Made by a program: the position numbers and the translations under genes. Shown here piece by piece: positions 51,004 through 59,551 of a stretch of DNA of 64,000 bases (the stretch's first letter is position 1; each line of letters starts with the position of its first letter). The DNA comes from Lysobacter_L cavernae (lineage in GTDB: Bacteria; Pseudomonadota; Gammaproteobacteria; Xanthomonadales; Xanthomonadaceae), in the NCBI RefSeq assembly GCF_042648505.1, contig NZ_JBHRXK010000003.1, positions 465,735-529,734 on the forward strand, given 5' to 3'. The notes beneath the pieces were generated by a model that was not told where the DNA came from, did no database searches, and worked only from the letters and a program-made list of their open reading frames with translations.

Positions 51004-53037
51004 ATGTCGCAAGCGATCTTACGCCTGCTGTTGTGCTGCGTGCTGGCTGCACCGTCAGTCGGTGGTGCAGCGCATGCACGTACGGCACAGGCGCGGATCG
51101 CCAAGGTGACCACGGCGGTGGCCACGCTCGAAGGCGTGCGTGTGCGGCTGGACTGGCCGGCGCAGGCCACGCAGGGCACGTTGTGGCTGCAGGCCGCGCG
51201 TGTCGAGGCGCCCGACCTGGGCTACCGCTTCCGCGACGTCGCCTGGCAATGCCCGCTCACACGCGCCGGCGACCGCTGGCGTTGCGACGGCGAGTTGCGC
51301 GGCGGCCATGGAGCGCCGTTGCGGTTATCGCTCGACATCGATGACGCCCGCACAGACGCCCGCCTGAGCCGCGGTGCCAGCGCGGTGGGCCTGCACCGCG
51401 ATGCCGCCACGCCCGACCTCACCCGCATCGATCTCACCCGGGTTCCGCTGGCCTGGACGCAGGCGCTGCTGGCGCAGGCCTGGCCGCAAGGGCGTCTCAA
51501 CGGCGGCACGGTCGACGGCCACCTGGCCGTCACTGCCGCCGCGCGCGCGCCGCTGCGCATCGAAGGCCCGCTGCATCTGCAGGCTGTGGCATTCGACACC
51601 GCCGACGGCACGGTCGCCGGCGAGAACCTCGCTGCACAATTCGATGTGAAGGCCCAGCTCGATGCGACGACCCACGTCGCCGTCGACGGCCACCTGCGCG
51701 GTGGCGACATGCTGTTCGGCAATGCCTACGTGGCGCTGCAGCAGCGCACGGTGGCGCTGGCGGTCGAGGCCGTGCGCCACGGCACGGCCGGTTGGCAGCT
51801 GCCACGCCTGCATTGGCATGACCCCGGCCTGCTCCGGGTTGATGGCAGCGCCGCGCTGAGCCCGCAGCTGGACGTGGATGCGCTCGATCTGCGCGCACAC
51901 AGCGAAAACCTGGCGCCGCTGCGCAACGGCTACCTGACCGGTTTTCTCGGCCTGGCCGGCCTGGCGGAACTGCAGCTCGGCGGCGCCGCCGATGCACGCC
52001 TGCGTATCGGCGGCGGCGCCTTGCACGAGGCCGATTTCAACCTGCGTGCAGTCACTGTCGACGACCCGCAGGGCCGCTTCCGCTTCGACGGGCTCGAGGG
52101 CGACGTGCGCTTTTCCTCCACGCAGCCGGTGGCCAGCGAGTTGCGCTGGCGGGGCGGCGACCTGCATGGCCTCGAGTTCGGCGCCGCGCGACTGCCGTTT
52201 GACAGCGCGCAGGGCGAGCTGCGCTTGCGCGAGCCGGTGACGATGCCACTGCTCGGCGGCCGTGCCGGTTTCGATCATTTTCAACTGCGGCCGCCATCGG
52301 CCGGGCAGGGGCTCGAGATCCACTTCGGCCTCGACCTCGAGCAGCTCGATATCGCCAAGCTCTCCGCGGCGTTGGGCTGGCCGGCGTTTACCGGCCAGCT
52401 CACCGGGCATATTCCGCAGGCCCACTACGTTGACGATCGACTCGAGTTCGAAGGCGGTCTCGCCGCCGAGTTGTTTGGCGGCACGCTACAGGTGTCGTCG
52501 CTGGCGATGGAGCGGCCGTTCGGGGTCGCGCCGACGCTGTCGGCGGATATCGCCTTCGACGACATCGATCTGCAGGCACTGACCGGCGTGCTCGACTTCG
52601 GCACCATCACCGGCAAGCTCGACGGCCGCATTGGCGCCCTGCGTCTGGTCGACTGGCAGCCGGTCGCATTTGACGCGCAGTTGCACACCGACCGCGCTGC
52701 CGCCAAGGCCGGCGGCGTGCGCCAGCGTATCAGCCAGGCCGCGGTGCAGGATCTGTCCAGCGTCAGCGATGCGTCGTTCATGAACAGCCTGCAGTCGCAG
52801 TTGATCGGCCTGTTCGACGACTTCGGCTACCGAAGCCTCGGCATCAGCTGCCGCTTGAGCGACGAGATCTGCGAGATGGACGGGCTGGGTTCAGCCGGTC
52901 CCGGTTTCATTATCGTCCAGGGCTCCGGCCTGCCGCGGTTGAGCGTGGTCGGTTTCAACCGCCGTGTCGATTGGCCGACGTTGCTGGAGCGTCTGGTCGC
53001 CGCCAGTTCGGGCGACGTGCAGCCTGTCTTCAAGTAA
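51004..53037 (+). CDS. ydbH: YdbH-like AsmA-family intermembrane transport protein
   Basis: A 677-residue protein related to YdbH, TamB and YhdP, which form hydrophobic grooves that carry phospholipids from the inner to the outer membrane. It has an N-terminal signal/anchor (AILRLLLCCVLAAPSVGG), extended beta-rich segments with repeated WxLPRLHWHDPG and LxLxGxxD-type patterns, and a C-terminal conserved domain (DIAFDDIDLQALTGVLDFGT; ITGKLDGRIGALRLVDWQP; FGYRSLGISCRLSDEICEMD). The last block is the YdbH hallmark I recognise. It is shorter than E. coli YdbH. A YdbL-like lipoprotein gene follows 79 bp later. Confidence 0.8.
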   Translation: MSQAILRLLLCCVLAAPSVGGAAHARTAQARIAKVTTAVATLEGVRVRLDWPAQATQGTLWLQAARVEAPDLGYRFRDVAWQCPLTRAGDRWRCDGELRGGHGAPLRLSLDIDDARTDARLSRGASAVGLHRDAATPDLTRIDLTRVPLAWTQALLAQAWPQGRLNGGTVDGHLAVTAAARAPLRIEGPLHLQAVAFDTADGTVAGENLAAQFDVKAQLDATTHVAVDGHLRGGDMLFGNAYVALQQRTVALAVEAVRHGTAGWQLPRLHWHDPGLLRVDGSAALSPQLDVDALDLRAHSENLAPLRNGYLTGFLGLAGLAELQLGGAADARLRIGGGALHEADFNLRAVTVDDPQGRFRFDGLEGDVRFSSTQPVASELRWRGGDLHGLEFGAARLPFDSAQGELRLREPVTMPLLGGRAGFDHFQLRPPSAGQGLEIHFGLDLEQLDIAKLSAALGWPAFTGQLTGHIPQAHYVDDRLEFEGGLAAELFGGTLQVSSLAMERPFGVAPTLSADIAFDDIDLQALTGVLDFGTITGKLDGRIGALRLVDWQPVAFDAQLHTDRAAAKAGGVRQRISQAAVQDLSSVSDASFMNSLQSQLIGLFDDFGYRSLGISCRLSDEICEMDGLGSAGPGFIIVQGSGLPRLSVVGFNRRVDWPTLLERLVAASSGDVQPVFK

Positions 53038-53116
53038 GGATCTTCGAGTAAGGTAGTCGCGCTCAACCGTCCCGCGCAGAACGACTCTGGCGGACACCGA
53101 TCACAGGAGAACGAAC

Positions 53117-53740
53117 ATGCGCCGTTGGATGGGGATACCGGTCGCCGCCGTGATGCTGACCGCTTGCGTCACGATCAATGTCTACTTCCCGGCCGCCGAG
53201 GCCAAGGAGGCGGCCAAGGAGTTCGTCGAGAAAGTCATCGGCGACGACGTGCAGCCCAAGCAGCCGGCGCCGCAGGACAAACCCGGTGGCCAGAGCGCCT
53301 CGCTCATCCCGGCACCGCGCTCGCTAGACGCGCGCATCGACTGGCTGGCGCTGGTCGGCATCGGCTCCGCCCATGCCCAGGGTCAGCCGGACATCACCAT
53401 CAAGACGCCGGCGATCCAGGCGATCCAGGCGCGCATGTCCTCGCGTTTCGACAGCCAGCTGCGTGCGCACTTCGATTCCGGGGCGCTCGGTTTCGCCAAC
53501 GACGGCACCATCAGCGTGCGCGACGCCGCCAAGATCCCGCTGCCGCAGCGCGTGGCCGTCAACCAGGCCGTGGCAGACCAGGGCCGTGACGCCAAGGCCG
53601 TCTACCGCGAGATCGCCGTGGCCAACAACCACCCGGAATGGGAGCAGCAGATCCGCGCGGTGTTTGCGCGCCAATGGATCGACAGCGCCCGCTCCGGCTG
53701 GTGGGTGCAGGACGCCGGCGGCGGCTGGAAGCAGAAGTAA
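53117..53740 (+). CDS. DUF1318 (YdbL) family lipoprotein with YnbE-like N-terminus
   Basis: A 207-residue protein with a lipoprotein signal and lipobox LTAC (Cys17), followed by VTINVYFPAAEAKEAAKEFV, a Pro/Gln-rich linker (about 55-75) and a C-terminal DUF1318 region (AVNQAVADQGRDAKAVYREI; AVANNHPEWEQQIRAVFARQ; GWWVQDAGGGWKQK). In E. coli YdbL is a soluble periplasmic protein and YnbE a separate small lipoprotein, both encoded after ydbH. Here the lipidated N-terminus with TINVYF may play the YnbE part in the same chain. The ribosome-binding site CAGGAG supports the ATG at 53117. Confidence 0.85.
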   Translation: MRRWMGIPVAAVMLTACVTINVYFPAAEAKEAAKEFVEKVIGDDVQPKQPAPQDKPGGQSASLIPAPRSLDARIDWLALVGIGSAHAQGQPDITIKTPAIQAIQARMSSRFDSQLRAHFDSGALGFANDGTISVRDAAKIPLPQRVAVNQAVADQGRDAKAVYREIAVANNHPEWEQQIRAVFARQWIDSARSGWWVQDAGGGWKQK

Positions 53741-53759
53741 GCTTGCTTGCATCGCCCGC

Positions 53760-53791
53760 GACGGCCCGTCTCATGACGGGCCGTCTGCATT
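53760..53791 (+). terminator. Hairpin terminator after the ydbH-ydbL pair
   Basis: GACGGCCCGTC-TCAT-GACGGGCCGTC is a perfect 11-bp stem followed by TGCATTT. The stem is strong and the T-tract is weak. It lies 20 bp after the lipoprotein stop codon and 61 bp before rlmD. Confidence 0.6.
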
Positions 53792-53851
53792 TGCGGGCCG
53801 GGACAGCGGCATCTGCGACAATACGCGGCCATACGTTTCTCGCCAGCCGCT

Positions 53852-55204
53852 GTGGCCCGCATCGATCAGACCCCTTTCGAAGTTGAAATCACCGACCTGA
53901 CCCACGACGGCCGCGGCGTCGCCCGTCGCCCCGACGGCAAGACCCCGAGCGAAAGTGGCAAGGCGGTGTTCGTCGCCGGCGCGCTGCCGGACGAGCGCGT
54001 CATGGCCTCGCAGACCGGTCGCCACCGTAGCTTCGACGAAGCCAAGACCGTCGAAGTACTGCACGCCGCGCTGGAGCGCGTCACCCCGCGCTGCCCACAC
54101 TTCGGCACCTGCAGCGGCTGCGCCCTGCAGCATTACGCCGAGGACAAGCAGATCCTCGCCAAGCAGCGCGTGCTGATGGAGAACTTCGAGCGCATCGGCC
54201 ACGTCGCCCCGGAGCGCATCCTGGCGCCCTTGACGGACGCGTCCTGGGGTTACCGTCGCAAGGGCCGCTTCTCGGTGCGTCGCGTCGAGAAGAAGGACAA
54301 GACCCTGGTCGGCTTCCGCGAGACCGATCCGCGCTTCGTCGCCGATATCCGCGAATGCCACACCGTCATTCCGCAGATCAGCGATGCGCTGCCGGCGCTG
54401 TCGGCGCTGGTGGACGGAATGCAGGCACGCCGCGAGATCCCGCAGATCGAGTTCATCGCCGGCGACCCGCAGGAGGACTTCAGCGGCATCGCGTTGACGG
54501 TGCGCCACCTGGCACCGCTGTCGGAGGCCGACCGCGAGGCGCTGGTCGCGTTCGCAAAAACGCATCGCTTCGCCATTTTCCTGCAGCCCGGCGGTGTCGA
54601 CAGCGTGCACCCGCTGTGGCCGGCCGAGCCGAAGCTGGCCTTCAGCCTGGCGCCGTGGAACCTCGAGTTCCTGTTCCGCCCGCTGGACTTCATCCAGGTC
54701 AACGCAGGTCTCAACGGTAAGATGATCCAGCACGCGTTGGACCTGCTTGACCCGCAGCCGGACGACCGGGTGCTCGACCTGTTCGCGGGACTGGGCAACT
54801 TCACCCTGCCGTTGGCGCGCCAGGTGCGCGAGGTGGTCGGCGTGGAAGGCGAGGCGGGACTGGTACGGCGCGCACGCGAGAATGCCGCACACAACGGCAT
54901 CGCCAATGCGCAGTTCCACGCGGCCGACCTGGCCAAGGACCTCAGCGGCGAGTACTGGATGAAGGGGCATCCGTTCGACAAGCTGCTGCTCGACCCGCCG
55001 CGCTCCGGCGCCGACGTCGTGCTGGCGCAACTGCCATTGAAACAGTTCCAGCGCATCGTCTACGTCAGCTGCCACCCGGCCTCGCTGGCGCGCGATGCCG
55101 GCTATCTGGTCAACGAGAAGGGCTGGAAGCTCAAGGCGGCCGGGGTGATGGACATGTTTCCGCACACGGCGCACGTGGAGTCGATTGCGTTGTTCGAGCG
55201 TTGA
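53852..55204 (+). CDS. rlmD: 23S rRNA (uracil(1939)-C5)-methyltransferase RlmD
   Basis: SAM-dependent methyltransferase that makes m5U1939 in 23S rRNA. The 450-residue protein has a TRAM domain (FEVEITDLTHDGRGVARRPD), the iron-sulfur cysteines 81, 87 and 90 (RCPHFGTCSGCALQH) with a fourth in RECHTVIPQ, the SAM motif LDLFAGLGNFTLPLAR, DPPRSGADVV, the nucleophile in VYVSCHPASLARD and the C-terminal HTAHVESIALFER with the catalytic Glu. The GTG at 53852 matches the usual N-terminus. Confidence 0.97.
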   Translation: MARIDQTPFEVEITDLTHDGRGVARRPDGKTPSESGKAVFVAGALPDERVMASQTGRHRSFDEAKTVEVLHAALERVTPRCPHFGTCSGCALQHYAEDKQILAKQRVLMENFERIGHVAPERILAPLTDASWGYRRKGRFSVRRVEKKDKTLVGFRETDPRFVADIRECHTVIPQISDALPALSALVDGMQARREIPQIEFIAGDPQEDFSGIALTVRHLAPLSEADREALVAFAKTHRFAIFLQPGGVDSVHPLWPAEPKLAFSLAPWNLEFLFRPLDFIQVNAGLNGKMIQHALDLLDPQPDDRVLDLFAGLGNFTLPLARQVREVVGVEGEAGLVRRARENAAHNGIANAQFHAADLAKDLSGEYWMKGHPFDKLLLDPPRSGADVVLAQLPLKQFQRIVYVSCHPASLARDAGYLVNEKGWKLKAAGVMDMFPHTAHVESIALFER

Positions 55205-55230
55205 GGAGGAGAGCTCGGACTCTCCGCGCG

Positions 55231-55345
55231 CCCGTCATTCCCGCGTAGGCGGGAATCCAAGGACTTTGCAGTTGTCTTTTGCCATTGATTGAAAGGCCGA
55301 GAGCGAATGTCCATGGATTCCCGCCTTCGCGGGAATGACGGGCAA
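55231..55345. repeat. Dispersed palindromic repeat (GTCATTCCCGC family), copy 3, two arms
   Basis: CCCGTCATTCCCGCG at 55231-55245 is repeated perfectly inverted as CGCGGGAATGACGGG at the other end, with the inner parts GGCGGGAATCCA and TGGATTCCCGCC also inverted. The loop is about 50 bp. It lies between rlmD and the CYTH gene. The best-formed of the three copies seen. Confidence 0.85.
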
Positions 55346-55430
55346 AAGCAGTAGCGTTACTCGAGTTCCATTTTCAGCTTCCAGTTCCCACTCCCTGCTC
55401 CCATTTACCGATCCTAATTCTCTAATCCCC

Positions 55431-55955
55431 ATGGGCATCGAAATCGAACGCAAATTCCTGGTCACCGGCGACGGCTGGCGCGCGGCCGCGCGTGAGGTCG
55501 TGGCGATGGCGCAGGGCTACATCAACGACCAGGCGGCAATGGACAGCGGGGCGATGAAGGCCTCGGTGCGCGTGCGAATCGCCGGCGACGAGGCCTTCCT
55601 CAACCTCAAGTCGCGCGAACTCGGCCACACCCGCCAGGAGTTCGACTACCCGATCCCGGTCGCCGACGCGCGCAACCTGCTGGCACTGTGCGTCGGCGGT
55701 CTGGTCGACAAGCGCCGCCATTACGTCGAGCACGAAGGCCACCTGTGGGAGGTCGACGAGTTCCTCGGTGACAACGCCGGGCTGGTGGTGGCCGAGATCG
55801 AGCTGGACTGCGCCGACGAGGCTTTCGCCAAGCCCGGTTGGATCGGTGCGGAAGTCACCGACGCCGCGCGCTATTACAACCTGGCCCTGGCCACGCGCCC
55901 GTACGCGCAATGGAGCCAGGCCGAGCGCGCCGGCGCGGTTGCATCGTCGCACTGA
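55431..55955 (+). CDS. CYTH-domain protein (inorganic triphosphatase/adenylate cyclase fold)
   Basis: A 174-residue single-domain CYTH protein, expected to hydrolyse tripolyphosphate or a related triphosphate. It begins with the family signature MGIEIERKFLVTGDGW, and has SVRVRIAGDEAFLNLKSREL, RQEFDYPIPVADA, HYVEHEGHLWEVDEFLGDN and LVVAEIELDCADEAF, giving the alternating charged residues of the triphosphate tunnel. The ATG at 55431 is preceded by low-complexity non-coding DNA. It is 17 bp before the FrnE-like gene. Confidence 0.9.
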   Translation: MGIEIERKFLVTGDGWRAAAREVVAMAQGYINDQAAMDSGAMKASVRVRIAGDEAFLNLKSRELGHTRQEFDYPIPVADARNLLALCVGGLVDKRRHYVEHEGHLWEVDEFLGDNAGLVVAEIELDCADEAFAKPGWIGAEVTDAARYYNLALATRPYAQWSQAERAGAVASSH

Positions 55956-55972
55956 GCCCCCATCTTCCGCTC

Positions 55973-56665
55973 ATGGACACCCAGCCCCTGCGCATCGACA
56001 TCTGGTCCGACGTGGTCTGCCCCTGGTGCTGGATCGGCAAGCACCGCTTGCGCGCGGCGTTGGCGCAGCTCGATCGACCGGTTGAATTCCACTGGCACGC
56101 GTTCCAGCTCGATCCCGAGTCCGACGAACAACCGGTGCCGTTGCGCGAGGCCTATGAGCGCAAGTTCGGTGGCCGCGAGCGCACCGAGCAGATCCTGGCG
56201 CAGACCCAGGCCACCGGCCGCGCCGAAGGATTGCCGTTCGATTTCGATCGCGGCCAGGTGCGGGTCAACACGCTCAAGGCGCACCGGCTGATCTGGCTGG
56301 CCGGGCAGGAGGGCGATGCCGATGCGGTCGGCGAGGCGCTGTTCCGCGCGCACTTCGCGCAGGGCCGTAACCTGGCCGATACCCAGACGCTGATCGACGC
56401 CGGTGCCGCCGGCGGCCTGTCCGAGGCGCGGGTGCGCGCGCTGCTCGGGTCCGACGAAGGCCTGGCGCAGGTCAATGCGCAGATCGGCCAGGCGCAGGCG
56501 CTCGGCATCCGCGCGGTGCCGACCTTCCTCATCGACGGCCGGGTGGCGGTGCAGGGCGGGCAGTCGCCGGACGTGTTTCTCGGTGCCATCGCCCAGGCCG
56601 ATGCCGCAGCGGTCGCGTCGTCGCAATCTGCAGCCGATTGCGGGCCGGACGGGTGCGCTGTCTGA
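55973..56665 (+). CDS. FrnE-like DsbA-family oxidoreductase
   Basis: A 230-residue cytoplasmic thioredoxin-fold protein of the FrnE/2-hydroxychromene isomerase type. The active-site CPWC lies at residues 16-19 (WSDVVCPWCWIGKHRL), then VEFHWHAFQLDPE, AHRLIWLAGQEG, FRAHFAQGRNLADTQTLIDA and the cis-Pro segment IRAVPTFLIDGR. Two Cys at the extreme C-terminus (CGPDGCAV) resemble FrnE of Deinococcus, where such extra cysteines take part in disulfide exchange. The ATG at 55973 directly precedes the fold. Confidence 0.88.
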   Translation: MDTQPLRIDIWSDVVCPWCWIGKHRLRAALAQLDRPVEFHWHAFQLDPESDEQPVPLREAYERKFGGRERTEQILAQTQATGRAEGLPFDFDRGQVRVNTLKAHRLIWLAGQEGDADAVGEALFRAHFAQGRNLADTQTLIDAGAAGGLSEARVRALLGSDEGLAQVNAQIGQAQALGIRAVPTFLIDGRVAVQGGQSPDVFLGAIAQADAAAVASSQSAADCGPDGCAV

Positions 56666-56782
56666 ACGGAGCGCCGTGCCTGGATTAGCCCCGTGGCCTG
56701 ATCCGGGCTACGACGTCCCGGCCAACTGCGCGACAATGCCGGGCCGCGCCTTAGCGCAGCCACTATTGCCAGGAGTTTCCGC

Positions 56783-57778
56783 ATGCTCGTGATCGGCGTC
56801 GCCGGTACCGAACTCACCGCGCAGGAGCGCGACTGGTTGCAGCACGATGCCTGCGCCGGCGTGATCCTGTTCACCCGCAACTTTGCCTCCAAGGCGCAGG
56901 TGAGCGAACTGTCGGCCGCGATCCGCGCCGCTGCACCGCGGCCGCAGCTGATCTGCGTCGACCAGGAGGGCGGCCGCGTGCAGCGTTTTCGCGAAGGCTA
57001 CAGCGCGCTGCCGCCGCTAGACGGCTTCGGCAAGCTCTACGCCGGCGACCGCGAGGCCGCGCTGAAGCTGGCCGAGGAGCACGCCTGGCTGATGGCCAAC
57101 GAGGTCCGCGCCAGTGGCGTCGACCTGAGCTTCGCGCCGGTGGTCGACCTCGACCGTGGCAACCTCGCTATCGGCAACCGCGCGTTCTCGCAGGATCCGT
57201 CCGTCGTCGCCGAATTTACCCACGCCTACGTGCGCGGCATGCACGCCGCGGGCATGGCGGCGACGCTCAAGCATTTCCCCGGGCACGGCTCGGTGCTGGC
57301 CGACACCCACTTCGACGAGGCCGTCGACCCGCGTTCGCTCGACGAACTGCGCGCCAGCGACCTGATCCCGTTCGTCGCCGGCATCGAGGCCAAGGCCGAT
57401 GCGGTGATGATGGCGCACGTGAAGTACCCGGCGGTCGCGCCGGAGCCAGCCGGGTATTCCCGGCGCTGGATCGAGGAGATCCTGCGCAGCGAGATGGGTT
57501 TCCGCGGCGTGGTCTTCAGCGACGACATCGGCATGAAGGCGGCGTTCTCGGCCGGTGGCGTCAAGGCGCGCATCGACGCGCATTACGACGCCGGTTGCGA
57601 CGTGGTGCTGGTCTGCCACCCGCAACTGGTCGAGGAATCGCTGGCGGCGGTAGAGGGCCGCCAGCTCAACACGATGGCGCTGGCCGGGCTGATCGGCCGC
57701 GGTGCGATGGGCTGGGACGGCCTGCTGGCCGATGCCCGCTACGGCAGCACCCGCAACCGCCTGGAGGGCCTGTCCTGA
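56783..57778 (+). CDS. nagZ: Beta-N-acetylglucosaminidase
   Basis: GH3 enzyme that removes GlcNAc from anhydro-muropeptides in peptidoglycan recycling, in the cytoplasm. The 331-residue protein has CVDQEGGRVQRFREGYSALP, the catalytic loop KHFPGHGSVLADTH (163-176) with the acid/base Asp-His dyad, and the nucleophile region VVFSDDIGM (Asp247/248). The length is normal. Its stop overlaps the start of hpt by one base (TGATG). The nagZ-hpt-MTIP order is also seen in Pseudomonas. Confidence 0.96.
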   Translation: MLVIGVAGTELTAQERDWLQHDACAGVILFTRNFASKAQVSELSAAIRAAAPRPQLICVDQEGGRVQRFREGYSALPPLDGFGKLYAGDREAALKLAEEHAWLMANEVRASGVDLSFAPVVDLDRGNLAIGNRAFSQDPSVVAEFTHAYVRGMHAAGMAATLKHFPGHGSVLADTHFDEAVDPRSLDELRASDLIPFVAGIEAKADAVMMAHVKYPAVAPEPAGYSRRWIEEILRSEMGFRGVVFSDDIGMKAAFSAGGVKARIDAHYDAGCDVVLVCHPQLVEESLAAVEGRQLNTMALAGLIGRGAMGWDGLLADARYGSTRNRLEGLS

Positions 57779-58347
57779 TGAGCACCGCCGTGAAGCCGCA
57801 CGACCTGGCCGCCGCGTTGGCCAATGCCGACCTGATCTTCGATCGCGCCACGCTGGAGCAGGCGATCGCACGCATGGCCCAGCCGATCCGCGCGGATTAT
57901 TCCAACGACGACGTGCCGGTCTACCTCACCATCATGCACGGCGGCCTGCCGTTCGCCGCGCAGCTGGCGATGGAGCTGGGCGCGCTTGGCCTCGATCTCG
58001 AATTCGATTACCTGCACGCCACCCGCTACCGCGGCGCCACCTCCGGCGGCGAACTGACCTGGAAGCACCGCCCGGCCACGCCGCTGCAGGGCCGCCGCGT
58101 GCTGCTGGCCGACGACATCCTCGACGAAGGCCACACCCTCGCCGCGATCCGCAGCTGGTGCCTGGAGCAGGGCGCCCGCGACGTGCGCATCGCCGCATTG
58201 GCGGTGAAGGCCCACGACCGTTGCGTGCCCGGCATCCACGCCGATTATGTCGGGGTTGAAGTGCCGGACCGCTACGTGTTCGGCTACGGCATGGACTACC
58301 ACGAGCAGGGCCGCAACCTGCCGGCGATCTACGCGTTGAAGGATTGA
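57778..58347 (+). CDS. hpt: Hypoxanthine-guanine phosphoribosyltransferase
   Basis: Salvages hypoxanthine and guanine to IMP and GMP. The 189-residue protein has YLTIMHGGLPFAAQLAMEL (pyrophosphate loop), the PRPP motif VLLADDILDEGHTLAAI and the base-binding region with YVGVEVPDRYVFGYGMDYHE near the C-terminus. The ATG at 57778 overlaps the nagZ stop. The adjacent phosphorylase gene produces hypoxanthine from methylthioinosine, so the two enzymes act in sequence. Confidence 0.93.
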   Translation: MSTAVKPHDLAAALANADLIFDRATLEQAIARMAQPIRADYSNDDVPVYLTIMHGGLPFAAQLAMELGALGLDLEFDYLHATRYRGATSGGELTWKHRPATPLQGRRVLLADDILDEGHTLAAIRSWCLEQGARDVRIAALAVKAHDRCVPGIHADYVGVEVPDRYVFGYGMDYHEQGRNLPAIYALKD

Positions 58348-58351
58348 TCGG

Positions 58352-59104
58352 ATGAGTGACATCGCCCTGGCCGTCATCGGCGGCACCGGTCTGTACCAAC
58401 TGGCCGACCTGCAGGACATCGAAACCCATCAGCCGACGACCCGCTACGGCGCGCCGTCCGGTCCGGTCCGGCTCGGCACGCTCGACGGTCATCGCGTCGC
58501 GTTCCTGGCCCGCCACGGCGAAGGCCACTCGCTGCCGCCGCACCAGATCAACTACCGCGCCAACCTGGCCGCGCTGCAGGCGCTGGGCGCGCGGCGCGTG
58601 CTGGCGTTGAACACGGTCGGCGGCATCACCGAACGCTTCGGGCCGCGCGTGCTGGCCTGCCCGGACCAGCTGATCGACTACACCTGGGGCCGCGTCTCGA
58701 CCCTGTGCGAGGAGCCCGGCAGTGAGGTGCTGCATGTCGACTTCGGCGAGCCATACACGCGTTCGCTGCGTTCGGAGGTGGTCGCCGCGGCGGGCCAGGC
58801 TGGCGTGGCCCTGGTCGACGGCGGCTGCTACGGCGCCACCCAGGGGCCGCGCCTGGAAACCCGTGCCGAGATCGCGCGCCTGCGCCGCGACGGCTGCGAC
58901 CTGGTCGGCATGACCGGCATGCCCGAGGCCGGGCTGGCGCGCGAGCTGGGCCTGGACTACGCCTGTCTGGCGATCGTCGCCAACTGGGCGGCCGGCGCCG
59001 GTCCCGACCCGGACGAGGTGATCACCCTGCAGGATGTGCTCGACCATGTCGCGGCGGCTTCGTCCGGTTTGCCGGCGCTGCTGCGGGCACTGCTGGCGGG
59101 TTGA
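58352..59104 (+). CDS. mtnP: S-methyl-5'-thioinosine phosphorylase (MTA phosphorylase family)
   Basis: Phosphorolysis of methylthioinosine or methylthioadenosine in polyamine-linked purine salvage. The 250-residue protein has IGGTGLYQLADL, FLARHGEGHSLPPHQINYRA, GGITERFGPRVLACPDQLID, GATQGPRLETRAEIARLRRD and MTGMPEAGLARELGLDY. The HQINYRAN and ETRAEI segments match the Pseudomonas PA3004 enzyme, which prefers methylthioinosine and releases hypoxanthine, the substrate of the Hpt encoded 4 bp upstream. Specificity is inferred from that similarity. Confidence 0.88.
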   Translation: MSDIALAVIGGTGLYQLADLQDIETHQPTTRYGAPSGPVRLGTLDGHRVAFLARHGEGHSLPPHQINYRANLAALQALGARRVLALNTVGGITERFGPRVLACPDQLIDYTWGRVSTLCEEPGSEVLHVDFGEPYTRSLRSEVVAAAGQAGVALVDGGCYGATQGPRLETRAEIARLRRDGCDLVGMTGMPEAGLARELGLDYACLAIVANWAAGAGPDPDEVITLQDVLDHVAAASSGLPALLRALLAG

Positions 59105-59127
59105 GAGGACTTTTGCCGGCGGGGTGA

Positions 59128-59156
59128 TTGTCAAGGCTTCATTCAGTTTGCATACT
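59128..59156 (+). promoter_or_regulatory. Sigma-70 promoter of the cold-shock gene
   Basis: TTGTCA (59128-59133), a 17-bp spacer and CATACT (59151-59156). It would give a leader of about 63 nt before the start codon at 59227. No longer, cspA-type 150-nt leader is visible. Confidence 0.55.
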
Positions 59157-59226
59157 CGGCCTGCGTATCGGTCCCGCCCCGCGGACCGCGCGCGAATAAC
59201 GCATCCAGCATGAGGTCATCAAGGAT

Positions 59227-59433
59227 ATGCAGTACGGCACCGTGAAATGGTTCAACGACGCCAAGGGCTTCGGGTTCATTTCGCCCGAGGACGGCAGCGC
59301 GGATGTGTTCGCGCATTTTTCTGCAATCAATGCCAAGGGCTTCCGCAGTCTGCAGGAAGGGCAGCGGGTGAGCTATGTGCTCACCCAAGGCCCGAAGGGC
59401 GCGCAAGCGTCTGAAATTACGCCCGTCGCGTGA
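59227..59433 (+). CDS. Cold-shock domain protein
   Basis: A 68-residue single CSD protein that binds single-stranded RNA and DNA. It has MQYGTVKWFNDAKGFGFI with RNP1 KGFGFI (13-18) and RNP2 VFAHF (27-31), and ends ASEITPVA. The family includes cspA, cspD and others; I cannot assign a paralogue. AAGGA lies just 5' of the ATG. It is monocistronic: a promoter at 59128 and a strong terminator at 59471 bracket it. Confidence 0.97.
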   Translation: MQYGTVKWFNDAKGFGFISPEDGSADVFAHFSAINAKGFRSLQEGQRVSYVLTQGPKGAQASEITPVA

Positions 59434-59470
59434 TCCACTCGCAGGCGTGATTGCCAGTAGGTTGGCTTGA

Positions 59471-59498
59471 AAGGCCTCGCTTCGGCGAGGCCTTTTTT
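59471..59498 (+). terminator. Rho-independent terminator of the cold-shock gene
   Basis: AAGGCCTCGC-TTCG-GCGAGGCCTT, a perfect 10-bp stem with a UUCG loop, followed by TTTT. It is a textbook intrinsic terminator. Confidence 0.95.
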
Positions 59499-59551
59499 CT
59501 TGCGTGCAGGCATGCGTGGCCGATATGCATGCTGTCGATGGGGATATCCAC

